From contig NC_065872.1 in assembly GCF_933775445.1 (NCBI RefSeq), positions 7,316,001-7,380,000 on the forward strand: a stretch of 64,000 nucleotides of DNA, given 5' to 3'. This document shows positions 1 through 12,905 of the stretch, piece after piece; the first letter of the stretch is position 1; each line of letters opens with the position of its first letter. The translations under genes were made by a program, and so were the position numbers. Origin of the DNA: Argentina anserina (Eukaryota > Streptophyta > Magnoliopsida > Rosales > Rosaceae). The notes below the pieces were generated by a model. The model was not told the DNA's origin. It did not search any database and worked only from the letters and a program-made list of their open reading frames with translations.

Positions 1-97
1 GAAAACTTAAAAGGAATCATAGATGCCATTTGATACACATAAAAGGTTGCATATGGAGAAGGCAATTAGTAAAATATGAATATGTTCAAAAGTTCTT

Positions 98-340
98 AAT
101 TTGGCTTCTTTACTGGAAAAAATGCTTAACAATATGTTATGACGAGTTTGATAAACTGAAGTCCATCTTACAAACTGAAGCTTAAGCTTCATACAGTTGT
201 ATATCATATGGCATCTAAGATTCCTTTGAAGTTTGATAATAATTTGGCTTCTTCACTGGAAAAATTGCTTAATCATATGTTATGATGAGTTTGTTAAACT
301 GAAGTCAATCTTGCAAACTGAAGCTTAAGCTTCATACAGT
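98..340. repeat. Tandem duplication of about 100 bp
   Basis: Two copies of a roughly 100 bp segment lie at 98-197 and 241-340 (period 143). Both begin at AATTTGGCTTCTT and end in the same GAAGCTTAAGCTTCATACAG block. They differ at only a few positions. They sit in what should be intron of the zinc-finger gene to the right. No coding potential is visible. Confidence 0.85.
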
Positions 341-634
341 TTGTATGATACGTAAATCGGAGGACGGCAAATAAGGTTTGTATAATCTATATATATATAT
401 ATATGGCTGCGATGGCCAAAGATTATTATGCATTTAGAACAAATATAAATGGAGATTTATCTATACCAACCTAGATGGGTCAATTGGTACCTAATAAAGT
501 TTTCAATATCAAAGCATCAAGCATGTGCTTAAGAGAGGAGGCAGGGAATTTTATATAACTGAAAGTAGTGACAACATCATAAAAATTTTGACAAAATTTA
601 AAAGCAGGAACAAAGTTTCAAGAGTCGAATTTAC

Positions 635-2147
635 CTCATGTACAAACAGTCTCCACAGAACTGTCCATGGATCTTGTTGCATTGGCTGCATTGAGTACGA
701 TGTCCCAGAGTCTTCTGTCTGTAACACAGCATTTCAATCCTTGTCAATATGAAAATAAACCAAGAAATACCAATACAATAACACCTAGTTCCAGAATTCT
801 CTGGCAAAAACTCCAGATTGTTACCTTCTAATATATGAACGTACTTAACAAACACAAAAACAAGAACACTAGTTGTATGAGGAAATGTTGCTGCTGGGAC
901 CCAATCCATAGCAATAAACGGAACTTCAAACTTTGTCATTCAAAATTTGTTAAGCTTAACATTCTAAAGGGTAACCAACCTGCACTGATGACAAGTCTTT
1001 CCTCTAACTGAGTCATAAATTCGCTTTCCATCATTCCCACACCCGTCCACAAATAGAGTCCAGCTCTTTTCAGTGTGACCCAACAGCTTTTCATGTTCTT
1101 CTGTGTAAATCTCCGGTCTTGCACCCTCCTCCAGCATAATACTACCCATTTCCTTACACTCACCCTTCTTCTTTGGACCTGTTTCCGTGTAGCTCACCGG
1201 AGTCGAATTCTGCAATCTGAACCCACAAACCACATTTAAGAGATTAAATTGAAGTCAGCCGAATCATAATTAAAAGATGCAAGTACTTGACAACCTAGTC
1301 CACATTCTCCAGATACTCAACTGGTGTATTCTTGGTCACTATATCTATCAGATACAATTTAAAACACACCAGAGTTACACAGGCCAGCCATTTCAGAGTC
1401 ATACACAGTCCAAAACCATCAGAATCAAACACCAAGTTGCTTAACGATTTTGACTTAATATAAAAGTCACTGTTTAGCTCTGAAATTGCATTTTCTCAAG
1501 AGTCGCACAAAAGGTTTAAACCCACCAGAGTAGTACAGACCCAGTAAAGATTAATGCTTCTTTTCAAAACCCACAAAGCATTCACAGTCAAAAACAGACT
1601 GAATCCATTAGAATCATCAGACACCCAGTCCTTTAAAGATTTCAATTCTACAAAAAAAAAGTATAATGTTTCATTATAAAAAGATTGCATTTTCACCACA
1701 AAAAAAGTGAACAACTCGCAGATCATATAAAGACTCTAAAGTCCTAAACCCATGAACCATTTCATAGTCAAAAACAGCCAAAACCCACCAAAACCACTCA
1801 CACATTTGCTTAAAGATTCCAGCTTTTCACAGAACTCAGTAGTTATTGAACTAAAGATCGCATCTTTCTCAAAATTTACAGACAAGTTCAAAGAGGGTAT
1901 GATGATATCACCTAGAAGATCGGCGAATGGGTCCGGGTTTCCGAATAGGAGAGACTCTAGGAGACGGCGTCGTTTTGGAGAAGCTGTTCTTGGCTTGAAA
2001 GTGAGACTTGAGCTCGAGTGAGATGTCAGCAAGGCCGAGCTTCTGCATTCGTTCAAGGTTTGCTTTGATTCTTTCATCTCTTGAAATCTCGTACTGAGAC
2101 TTGGTCTGGGTCTGAGTCTGAGTCGTGTTCATCATCATTGAACTCAC
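635..2147 (-). CDS. CDCA7-type zinc-finger protein (zf-4CXXC_R1), 5' three exons
   Basis: Three exons join in phase on the minus strand: 2147-1912, 1216-980 and 718-635. All introns are GT-AG, and both junctions split an Arg codon. The N-terminus (MSSMMMNTTQ...) has a charged helix with the motif YEISRDERIKANLERMQKLG, followed by a basic RRSSR stretch. Exon 2 ends GKTCHQC. Exon 3 supplies TQCSQC and FCGDC, the first three CXXC pairs of the zinc-finger domain first named for the monoamine-oxidase A repressor R1 and found in CDCA7. Family members are nuclear, and CDCA7 in animals works with HELLS-type remodellers. That role is inferred here, not shown. The open splice donor after LYMR and the missing last CXXC pairs mean that further exons lie left of base 1. 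No exon is visible in 1-634. The visible part (about 184 codons) has no lesion. Confidence 0.85.
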
Positions 2148-2710
2148 TCACTACTCACTGGTGTCTTCTTCTCTATCTCACTCTGACTCCACAAGTAAAT
2201 AGGATCTTTGTGTGTTCCCAACACCTCAACGGTCTTCTTTGGAGCCCAAAATGGAGTTGGGATTGGTAATAAATTAATAATAGGTGGGTTTAGCGGCAAT
2301 GTGGCATGCACCGCTCTGCCACTTCCTTTTTAGTGCTTCTTCATTTGGGATAATTTTCAAAATCTTCCCTCATCTACGTTATTTGAATTTTTTCCATTTA
2401 TAGTTTTTGGAGTATTCTAATTTGTCTAGCTAATTTAGGAAAAAATATATTACAAAGGAAAAATTATACGATTCGTGTTGTTCATTTAAATAACTTATGT
2501 GGGTCGTAAGATGTTACTATTCGGATAATTTTAAAGACTATATTTTAGAAAAATTTTATTCAAATCATTACGATGATAAACATGATACAAATTACGTCTT
2601 ATTAAGTTAAGTAATATTTAAGCTATTAAGTGAATAATCAAGGAATTAATAATTCTTGCATTGTACATTGACACAATGACACTCATGAATCGTGTCACTC
2701 ACCTATTACT

Positions 2711-3241
2711 GGCATGTTTACTTACTTGAAATGGAGTTGTATTTCGCTGGAATCAATTACATTCCGGCGTTTACTTGCCAAGAGGAATGGAATTCGTGGT
2801 GGGACCCACCTCCAAAATTCATTCCGATTCCGGAAATGTCATGGAATTGTAATACCAAGGGGGGAGGTGGGAATGAGAGGGAATGAACATTTCTTCCAAA
2901 AATATCCTTACCCATCTACTTATATTAGTTGTGTTTGGTTAGCCATAGGTACAAAATGACCTTAATAAACCTCTACTTAATTAGCCATAGGTACAAAATG
3001 ACCTACTTAAATACATATTTTGATCAAGTGTTGTAAAGGAAACACTAAAGAGAAAGTTTTTTCCTATTTGTAAAAGTGTATTTTGGTAATTAACTTAAAT
3101 TTAATTCCGATTCCTTATTACAAGTAAACAACAACAATCGTAACTAGTTTCTTTCCTATTCCTCCATATTATTCCATTCCGTCTCTCATTCCTTCCGATT
3201 CCTATTCCATATTAATTCTATTCCGAGTAAGTAAACGTGTC
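2711..3241. mobile_element. MITE with 16-bp terminal inverted repeats
   Basis: The left end GGCATGTTTACTTACT and the right end (reverse complement GACACGTTTACTTACT) match at 14 of 16 positions. The subterminal parts are rich in GGAATGGAAT and ATTCCATTCC on opposite sides, so the whole element is partly self-complementary. No transposase is encoded. Two 24-bp direct copies of TTAGCCATAGGTACAAAATG lie at 2939-2962 and 2981-3004. No clear target-site duplication is seen, so the superfamily is left open (hAT or PIF/Harbinger are both possible). Confidence 0.7.
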
Positions 3242-4266
3242 ATACATGTACATGGACAATGATTAACAAATTACGATGTTAATCCAAAGTCCTTATTTGC
3301 TTCGTATTCTTCATCACTAAACTTAAAACCAAACAATACCTACAAGTGAATTAACTGGAAAATCGGAACTCATTATGGAGAATTCAAGCTGCTAGCGACA
3401 TCGATGACAAAGCGGTACTTGACATCTGCCTCGGCAACTCGTTCAAAAGCAGTGTTCACAAATCCATAGGAATGACTTCAACATCGGCTGTGACATTATG
3501 CTTTGCAGCAAAATTTAGCATCTCTTGAGTCTCTTTCATTCCTCCAGTTGAACTCCCAGCATTCCCAGCAATGGACTTCCTCCCTATTGAAATTCGGAAG
3601 TTAAATAAAATTGTGCTTTTGCTATTTTAGAGTAATAGTTCTCTCATCCAAGCAAAATAAAAGGATGAAATCCACGTACTCACCCCTGATCAAAGGAAAC
3701 ACCGGCGGTTCAGTAGGTTGGAGGGGAACACCCACCACGATTAGCTTTCCTTCCGTCGTTAACAAGTCGACCAATGATGAAAGAGGATGTGGAGCTGAAA
3801 CTGTGTCGATGATACCGTCCATTGTACCCATGGCAGCCTGTTACATGCATGTAATGTATTCATATTATGATATAAGCTTTTTGACAATCATATTCAGTCG
3901 GACAATATAAAATGTAAGATAGATTTATCGGTAATTATTAATTAACCATATTCATATAGTGCATTGTAGTGTTTCATTTACCTGCATTTCTTCTTGGTTG
4001 TTACTGATCAGAAAGTGGTCAACACCAAGTTGTTCCATTGCTTCCTTCTTCTTGTTTAGAGATGTACTTATCACAGTCACTTTTGCTCCAATAGCCTTGG
4101 CAAACTTCACTGACATATGACTGAGTCCCCCAAGCCCTACCACTCCAAGTGCTTACCATGCTCAAGTAGTCCGAAGTGAATCATAGGGCTGTACACCGTA
4201 ATGCCACCACAAAGCATAGGTGCAACACCCTCTAATGGCAAGTTATCTCGATTCGAACCGCGAAAT

Positions 4267-4692
4267 GAGAAATTTTCGGTGCTACCGTAGTTTTACATGA
4301 GAATGCCTAGTGGTTTTTATTTCCAATCACAATTTGACATGCATAAATTAATTAAAAAAATTATATTTACGCTATTTTGTTAAAGACTATTTTGGGTTTT
4401 AAAAAGAAACCCTACACCATACACTCTAATACCCTAAACCCTAAAACCTAAACCCATACACCATAAACCCTAAACTCTGCATCATAAACCATTAAAACCT
4501 AAACTCTACACACTAAACTCTAAACTTTAAACCTGAAATCCTAGTTTAAAATCATTAATACCCATGAAAAGTCATTTCACAAATAATAAAAATATGTTAT
4601 ATTATAATTTTGGTGTAATAAATGCATGTGTCAAAATATAACGGGTAATGACGACCACTAAGTATTGTCACGTGGTATTACGGTAGCATATC
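4267..4692. mobile_element. Mutator-like MITE, copy 1 (inside CAD exon)
   Basis: The element is flanked by imperfect 9-bp target duplications, CCGCGAAAT (4258-4266) and CTGTGAAAT (4693-4701). Its ends are inverted: the left subterminal GGTGCTACCGTAG matches the right CTACGGTAGCAT type end, and CCTAGTGG pairs with CCACTAAG. The middle (about 4405-4530) is a degenerate telomere-like AAACCCT series. A second copy lies at 39687-40018. A 9-bp TSD and long inverted repeats fit the Mutator (MULE) superfamily. No protein is encoded. Confidence 0.85.
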
Positions 4693-5009
4693 CTGTGAAA
4701 TATAGTTCTCGACTACGATTTTGTCGAAGAATCCACCGTAAGTTATCGATCCGTCATGGTTGGGACAGGCGAAGGTCCATACCATTTCAGGGCAGTAATT
4801 TTCCAAGTCTCGTGCACAGTTACCGCACGAGCCACATGAACCCACCATGGAACCTACTCTGACGAAGTCTCCTCCTTTAAATTTTGTGACGTTGCTCCCG
4901 ACTTCGGTCACTTGCCCGACAATCTCATGTCTACAAAATAATGGTGAAGTATATACAGTACTATTTGATATTTATACATGGTAATGTTTTACTGAGTAAT
5001 CAATGACTA

Positions 5010-8000
5010 CTAGTGGGGTGGCCGCGCTTTGCGCTGGCTTTTGCTTATGTGAACTGTGAAGTATATTTCAATTGGCTTTTGCATTGGCATTTAATATATG
5101 ATGAGTAAATGATAATTTACGAAATACTATTCTAATTAGATGTTATATCAATGCAATATATAATAATCGTAAAAGATGAGACCTTCATTCCCTAATGTTT
5201 GTATTGTAAACGATGGAGTAACATCTCTAATTAGATATATGCAATATGAACATGAACTGTAATTCCTCAAAAATATGATGTCAAAATATAAATTCATCTA
5301 ATGTTTCACCCCCGCTTTCTTTTAGTCTCTCTCTTTCTTGATCTCCACACCATTGGCGGATGACATCTTAATATGAAGTTAAACTAAGGCGCTCTCATAT
5401 CTCTAATTATTGCTGAATTTCTTTTGTTCCGAACCTGAGCGAAAGAAAGAATATTAATTGAGCTAAATTAGACATAAATAATCTTCGAATGTAAATCTTA
5501 CCTTTCTAAATCACAAATTCTGGAACAAAATCAATTCAACCGTTACAGTAAAACATAAATAATATAACAATACACGAATCTCAAGTACTGAGCATTAACT
5601 TACCCAAGTTTAGTTAAATCAACTGAACCTTCATTCTAAGTTTGAACATGCTCCTTTATTTCCTGTAAAATAAAACAAATGAAAAATTCAGAGAAATCAA
5701 ACATGCAATTACTAACTGATACTGTAAAAAGAGAATATAATAATGATACAAAGAACCTGAAGAAAAAAGAATTAAACAGCGGTGAAGAAACTAATATTGT
5801 GAAAGGTTAATGATATCCATTTCGTTTGATAACCAAACACTTCATTTAGGTGGACAAAGAAATGAGCAAATGCCATTAGATTTGAGTTTTATTTGTTATC
5901 ATACCTACTTAATCGTGATAATAGTGGTGAATTTATCAAAAACAACAATATGCAAAAAAGAAATCATCAATAAAGAAATCAGAAAATAAGAGTAAACGTG
6001 AGATGTAGAGCAAAAAGAAAACAACATATATGGGTGGCACTCACATAATACAGAAAGATTGGTGATAAATATATATTGGCAACAAATGCAGCATATATCA
6101 GTTGGTTACCTTTCTAAACCTGTAAGAAATGGAAACAAATTATTGTTAAATGAATAAACATGCGGCTTGAAATTAGGATCTCTGATTAATGCAAAGATGA
6201 AGATCCTCAAAAGTTTTATTTAGAAGCAACGAATAGGATAACTGCAAATTGATCAAATAAATATACTGGAAGAACTTCCCCCCAAAAAAAAAATCATAAT
6301 CAATTTTGAGGCCAACCTTTGTACCTCAGAGTGATGTTGTAAATGGAAAGTAGATATATTACTTTATGTAAGATCAGAAACAAAGATTACCCAATAGCTA
6401 AATTAAGTTTCAACTCTTCAATTAATGAGAAAAAACTAAAGCCTGGAAAAATAAATAAATTAACAGAATAAAGAAAACACGAAATAAAAAAAACCATTAG
6501 AGTAATCTAAATCCTCATATGCATTAGAGTGTGTAGGTTTTAACACAACCTGAGATTACCAATAGAGAAAAGCAAAGCATACCAAGTTTTAGTTCATCTT
6601 CCTAGCTTCTTCTGGTTACCCTTCAACTTTCTTCCCACCTTAAGAGCAAAAAAAACCCCTGAAAAAAAGAGCACTAAAATTAAAATCCAATTTAGAAGAA
6701 AAGAAGGCATGAATGAGCAATCCTCTTATTCGGTTGAACCAAGACAACATGCAAATGATGCAGAAAAACAAGACAACATGCAAATGATGCAGAAAAACTA
6801 AGTATTGTTGATCAATCTCACAAACTGAACAAAAAAAAAAACTTGGGCAAGAGGATGAATACATTCAGTCATTTGCCAATTAATTGCCCATAGTTATGTC
6901 TTCTTATGTTTTTTTCCAACAAAGCTCATATAATTGTCACTGTCTACTCAATGTGCGAAGAAATGCAGTTAAATAAGAACATTAATCATCTAATGTCAAT
7001 ATATCAATATTTTCTGAACCTGTGAAAGTTTACTCACTGGCCACTGCATTCTTTATTAACAAAGATAATATGATCAGTTGCCTAAATTATGACATAGTAC
7101 TTGAAAAGGAAAGAAGGATCGTTCATTGAAGAAGCAAATATCCTTACTTACTGTAAAAAAGTTGACCACATTGATGTTCTCTTACATAAACTCAAACTCA
7201 GGTAGTTCATTATTTTCAAGTGAGTTTATCTTATCACCCCTCACCAATTCATATGACATGGTTATGATATTAGACTGATCATCTCAACTTGTATCTATTT
7301 TAAACCAATGTCAATGATGTAACACCCAAATAACCATGTCAATTACATTTTAATTGTATTCAACAGTCTACAGTATGTATGAATTGACAAAGAAAGCATC
7401 CTCATCTTTTTTAACAACTGGATCCTCACAACATAGAAAGCATCTAAACATATGTTGTTGCGATAACCAAATCTATTGAAGAAGGTTAAACAATCAACAG
7501 ACATAAAATGAAACTTAGATTCTTACCAAGTTTTTGAACCAACTACAGTTCCACAATTAACGTGCACTTTAATGACCAAATTTCATGAGTTTTTTTTTTT
7601 CCAGACTTTACATAAGTTCAGACAGCCTCAGCACAATCCATAGGAAAATTGCAATAATTTCGAGTGCAACATTAGATGATGCTTTGTCTTAGTTAATTGA
7701 TCAACTGAACTCAGTTGGTCATAATGTAATGCACCATTACAATATTCCAGGTTCTTTATATTTATTTGAAGCTGAAGAGAACAAAAAATTCATAGTATAG
7801 TATAAAATAAAATTAAAAAAACATTAAAAAAAGAGAGCAAAAGTAGTTGAACCTACAATTGCATCTAATGACCTTCACAATAGGTCATTAGTCTACAATT
7901 TCATTGTGCCACTGATTCTGCTACTAACCCTGATAGCAAAGACATAAAATGTATCAAAACCCAGAAATGGAATTTAAAAACTCAATATCAAAATTTAAAA

Positions 8001-9787
8001 CGCAAAAACCCAAAAAATATACAAACATAATAAAAAGACAGACCTGCTAAACCAAAGAATAGAACCACATGGTGCCTTGAACTGTAACTGAAAATCTAGA
8101 ACTGATTTTATGAAGAAATGGAAACTGAAAAAGTGAACTGCAACTATGCTAATAGATTAATTTACGACTCCAGACCTCCAAATTCTCTCAATTCTCTCAG
8201 TTCTCTTTCTCCTCACTCTCAACTTTACTTTCTCAAGTTGAACTATTTTTCAGAAAGATATAATACTCAAAAGGTGTTATATATATACATTCGAATAATC
8301 AATACCAGAATCAAAGCTGAAAAAAAAAGTGAATTTCCTAAGAACACACACATAATTGATTACCAAAGCCTACACTCAAGCACTCGAATATATTCTATAT
8401 CATCATATAAATAAACCCCATTGCTTACCTTCTTTTGCCGAAAACTTCATGCCAAAATCGACTGAAAACTTTTTTTGTTCTTCTCCTGGAACAAAGAACA
8501 CAGTCCATTATAGAGAAGAATAAAACCCAGAAAAAAAAAATCAATCTCAGAAAAGAATGAAGCTCATAAAATCAAGATTACCCAGAAAAAACCACCACAA
8601 AATCCCAAATTTAAAAAAGATGAAGAAGAGAGGAACACTTACGCGTCTCATAAACTAAGCTCCTAATAGAATAACGATCTACCCGACCCTCCCTCTCTCT
8701 CCTTCTCAGTCTCTGTTTTGAGAGAAAGAACTGAACTGACAAAGAGAGAAGCCAAATCACACAAACCCAGTCGAAAACAAAACCACCGAGAAAAGCACGA
8801 ATAAAAACAAAAACTCGCAACACCCTTGTCTAGGACTTCGCTCTGCTCGCAATACTTTCACAACTGGACGACACAAAAACTCTATTATGCCTACAGCCAG
8901 TACCAATAAATAATTTAAGTTAGAATAAACAATATAAAAAAGGAACAAAACAAAATGCAGAAATCAAACAACCATAGAATTGCAGACACACATCAATCCC
9001 ACGATACACTTTCTTTATACCCTCGATCCACGTTTCATTACAACCCAAATTTCTCTTCACGTTTTATTATTTTGCTTTTGTTACTTTCGGGTACAAAAAA
9101 GAGAAAACAATAAACAGTCTATAGATGTTTTAAACCACTATCATCTAAAGTTCGTAGCAAAGAAGGAAATGAATGAATGACCATGCCTGATAACATGCAT
9201 TTATATATCACTCACGAACATCACACCCCACACACTAACACGAAGGATAACTAAATGTCAAATTGCATTATATTCAGAATAAAAGGGTAAGACGAACAAT
9301 ACCAAAAACACATATCCATTAAAATACTAAGTCAAAACAATATCAGATGCAAGCAACAGGTCCAAAATAGTCTCTCCCATATCAACAAAAAAATACTTTA
9401 CAAAAGTAGAACCGAGGTATATACAAACACCAAGAGATAAACTACCTGATCACATCACAGCCTAACAAACCAAACCTGCAGATAGGAAAAATGACTTTTA
9501 ATTGGTAAATCAATCAGTAAACCAAAAACAAAACAGATGAACAATCAAATAGGAATGTAAAAAATCAAAAAAAATCAAAAGCAACAAACCTAGCTCATAA
9601 ATGAATCAAGAGTTCAAACACCCCGCCCACTTATACCTTTAAATGGTCACAAACGCACTCAAAAAAATCAGCCAAATAAACATCATCCATAACCACTAAT
9701 CAACCAAACAAAATCGCAAAACAACAAACCCAAAAAAAGCAGCTCAATCTCTTAGTATTGAACTCTCATTTTTACTCTGATAGGGTA

Positions 9788-9834
<47 letters not shown>

Positions 9835-10306
9835 TACTTTGTAGAAAATACTCTTAGCGTCGATCAACTTGTCCGATATCGATTGGGCTATTTAGCTCCT
9901 CATCTACCTTGTTTTCTCTCCTTCTCTATCCACGGCAGAATGGAGACCATAAGAGAGATCTCTGCAATTGCTTTCTTCCCCAAGAAGAACTTCGATGGGT
10001 AGGGAGCAGCTTCAAGCCAAAAATTTGATTCAGGAACAAACGAATTCGCTCGGTTATCTCCCTCCACCTCTCTCAGTTCTCTCTCTCCCTCTCTCTCCCT
10101 CCCCGCTAAAGCTTTCGGTTATCAAAACAATCACACACGACGCCTCTCGTCTTTCTACCGAAGCTAAACAATTGTCACACAAATAAGCCATATCCATGAA
10201 GCCACACAAAATACCCGCGAGGCCCAACAAATACACCCGACCCAGAACCTCATGTGAACAGTACCTCAAGTGAACAGTAAATTACACCCACCCTTAATAG
10301 TAGGGA
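5010..10306 (-). mobile_element. Putative non-autonomous Helitron in CAD intron 2
   Basis: Read on the minus strand, the 3' end is CCACCCCACTAG followed by T (CTAG ends at 5010). A short GCGC-AAA-GCGC hairpin lies about 10 bases before the CTAG. Hairpin, CTRR end and following T are the Helitron 3' signature. The proposed 5' end is TCCCTACTATTAAGGG at 10306, a Helitron-like start, although the base before it is T rather than the expected A. The two boundaries lie between two CAD exons that join in phase, so the block is an insertion into that intron. The interior is A+T-rich with no Rep/helicase ORF, a 27-bp tandem repeat at 6743-6797 and a (GA)n tract at 9796-9830. No captured gene is recognised. 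It could be composite. Confidence 0.6.
9796..9830. repeat. (GA)n microsatellite
   Basis: An uninterrupted AG dinucleotide tract lies inside the Helitron-like block. Confidence 0.95.
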
Positions 10307-11412
10307 AATATATGCAAATTACTACTACCTACATTACGTACCCCGGGACGAGCGGATAGATGCTCTCTCCAACTTCGTTCTGAGAAAAATGAAGGTCTGA
10401 GTGGCAGATACCACAATAGAGTATCTTCATGCTGATATCGTTCTTACCAGTAGCCCTGCATGCACAATTGATGGCATAAGATTTAAAACCAAACAACAAC
10501 GTACACCAGTAGATCGAGTCGAAGAGGGGCCTAGCTAACTAGAGAGGAAGATGATCGAGATACGAGATCATAAGTAAATGCATAAATATATACATACCTC
10601 CTGTTACGAAAAATCCCTAGTAGGCGTTTGTGTTACCAAATTTAGTACTCGCGGACGGGAACTGACGTGGATCATCGTTTGTCTTGCTCTTCGCTCGATT
10701 TGAACAATCGTCTTTTGGCAAGAGGGGAGGGGAGGGTACTTGTAGAAAACCCTCTGATGCTAAAGTCAGTATTTATCTTAGATGTTCTCAATTCAAATAA
10801 TCAGAATAAGTTCTCTTACCTCTTGTCTATCCCTTTTTTTTATATAGTGGAGCTCTTCTTTTGTCACTAAATAGTTTTTTTGATCACCATTAATTGAGAC
10901 ATTGATGTGCACTTATGTTTGTTTTCCATCAATGCTCATTCATTCTACGGTTGGTTACAACACTCATGTCTCCTTATTTGTCGGTTTCACACCGAGCATT
11001 CATTAGTCATTACAAATGACTGAATTATGATTGTCATTCAAGTCTCAATCAACTACCTCTTTCATTGTTACCTTCATTGTCGTAATCATTTCACCATAAC
11101 AATTACTCACACTTAATATGTCTTTACTCGATGTATTACTTCATTTTTATTGTTGGGTACTAATATTTTCTCGCTCCCGCACTTGCTGGTGGAGTGGAAG
11201 GGAGACAGAATTCATGAGGAGTCTCTAGCAGCCCAGCCATAAGCTATCACTCCCTGCACTACTTCTGATGTAATTGCTTCAACCATTTCTTTTCAAAGGT
11301 GAATCCACACTATCAGTATTATGAGCGATATAGCTTGAGATCAAGTGAAAGTAGTTTGTAAAATGAGAGAGAGATATGTATGGATCGGTTAGGCTATATT
11401 AGACTATATATA

Positions 11413-12065
11413 TATATATATAGGATCAGGAGCGGACGTCTGCACAGTGCAGATTTGTCCGTTCCGACGACAGACGATGCGCAACGACGGCGTGAATGGT
11501 GTCGGTCGTGCTCCCTCCACCAGGACTCAAGTCTGTGTTGGCCGAAATTTGGAAATTTCAAGTTTCTGTCAAATTTCTAGAAATTTATAGATTCCGGCCG
11601 CAGTAGGCCAACGTTAGAGCTCCGGCCGGCACAGAAAGGAGCGTCGAGAGGGGAGGAGTATGGCCGACACCATCCATGCCGTCGTTGCGTTTCGCCGGTC
11701 ACCGGAATTGCTGATGTTCACATTTTTGGAGATTTGCGGACGTCCGGACAGTCCGTATCGTGTGGATTCGGCAATTCCGGCCACCGGCGACGCCCAACGA
11801 CGACGCCGACCAGCACAACCACACTCTCTTCCTCCTGGCGCTCATGTCTGTGCCGGTTGAAGTTGTAGCACCGGCATACAGCAGCCGAAATCTTGAAATC
11901 TCGAGATTACGACCGCCGTAGGCCGGTGATGTAGCTCTAGCCGCCACAGATAGGAGCGCCGGGAGGAGGGGAGTGTGGCTGTACTGGTCGGCACCGTCAT
12001 TGCGCGTCGCCGGTGGCCAAAATCGCTGAATCCGCAAAATGCGGACCATCTGGACGTCCGTAGTA
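11413..12065. mobile_element. Two tandem fold-back (palindromic) elements
   Basis: Unit 1 (about 11416-11745) and unit 2 (about 11738-12062) each consist of two inverted arms of about 150-165 bp around a short centre. In unit 2 the left arm motifs GGACGTCCGGAC, GGCCACCGGCGACGC and GCCGACCAG recur inverted in the right arm as CTGGTCGGC, GCGTCGCCGGTGGCC and GGACGTCCG. Unit 1 has the same plan with lower identity. The block is GC-rich against AT-rich surroundings and is bounded on both sides by (TA)n. No ORF has family similarity. It is a non-autonomous terminal-inverted-repeat element duplicated in tandem. Confidence 0.75.
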
Positions 12066-12905
12066 GAGACGGACTGTATATATATATTGCTCCAAGATCA
12101 TGGATGTACTAGTTGTACGTGTGTAAAAGATGATATTCCAGCTAGATATATAATTGGATTTGCTGAGATCCATTGATCCTTGTACGTGCTCGGTCACTTG
12201 ATTTTTCTAGGTACAAATTAAAACAGCATCAGTTGTAAATGATGGTAATCATGGTATCAATTATCAAATATTTATAGGAAATGAACATGATGATATGCTC
12301 ATTGAAGCTGAAATGTTTTTTTATTCCTATATGGTAATATTGATTTGGAATAATAAGCTCTAGGGTGCCATTAAGAGCAAAGGCACCTATTTTGGGTGGA
12401 TGGGACTAATTCTTGGTCCGGATTAATCTACTATTCACCCGAATCAATCCTTGGTCACATGTTTGACAATACGCCCACGTGATTAATTCAAAGATTAATT
12501 ACTATTCATATTGTATTATAAAATTTTTATTTATTTTGAATTTTAAATTTATTTATTAATACGTTAAGTAATTTATAATAATACATATTAACAAAATTAT
12601 AGTTAGAATTATTTATATGAATTTTGATAAGGTTAACAAATTAATAATTGTTATCTTTAAATGTTATCTGTTAGATCAAATATAATGGCATATATTAAAG
12701 ACCTAAATTTTTTTTCTTTCCTTTGGACACAACTAAAAAGCTTTACACGTGGTTGTATTGCGGGCCCCATAATTTGATTATTCCGGACTAATTAATGGAC
12801 TGAGAATCAACCAAACTCTTAGTCGGATTAGGTGGCTCCCACTGCTAACCCAGGTCAATTTAGTGTAGATGCATGTTGTTTATAGGCCAACCCTCACTCC
12901 ACCCC
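12063..12905. other. AT-rich intergenic stretch
   Basis: No gene is visible. The part from about 12366 to 12860 has faintly complementary ends (TCCGGATTAAT near the left, ATTCCGGACTAATTAATGG near the right), which could mark an old MITE, but no boundary or target duplication can be defined. Confidence 0.4.

Larger units (their letters stand above)
3370..11286 (-). pseudogene. Cinnamyl-alcohol-dehydrogenase-like (MDR family) pseudogene
   Basis: Exons can be followed on the minus strand. Exon 1 starts with ATG at 11286 and encodes AYGWAARDSS, then a stop at 11214-11212, then ILSPFHS. Exon 2 (10455-10342) encodes [11 protein letters not shown] with catalytic zinc ligands and ends in YPLVPG. Exon 3 starts at 4930 with HEIVG and holds the structural zinc cysteines (GSCGSCGNC, ENYC). 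It is cut by a MITE at 4692-4267, resumes with LPLEGVAP and the cofactor motif GLGGLSH, and ends at 3982. Further exons are about 3838-3700 and 3583-3370. Live family members reduce cinnamyl aldehydes in lignin or defence metabolism. Lesions: the exon 1 stop, a one-base deletion near 4150 before GLGGL, a frameshift near 3480, the MITE, and a Helitron-like insertion in intron 2. No intact product is possible. Confidence 0.88.

Noticed and set aside
525..752. Plus-strand 75-aa ORF
   Set aside because: It is antisense to exon 3 of the zinc-finger gene.
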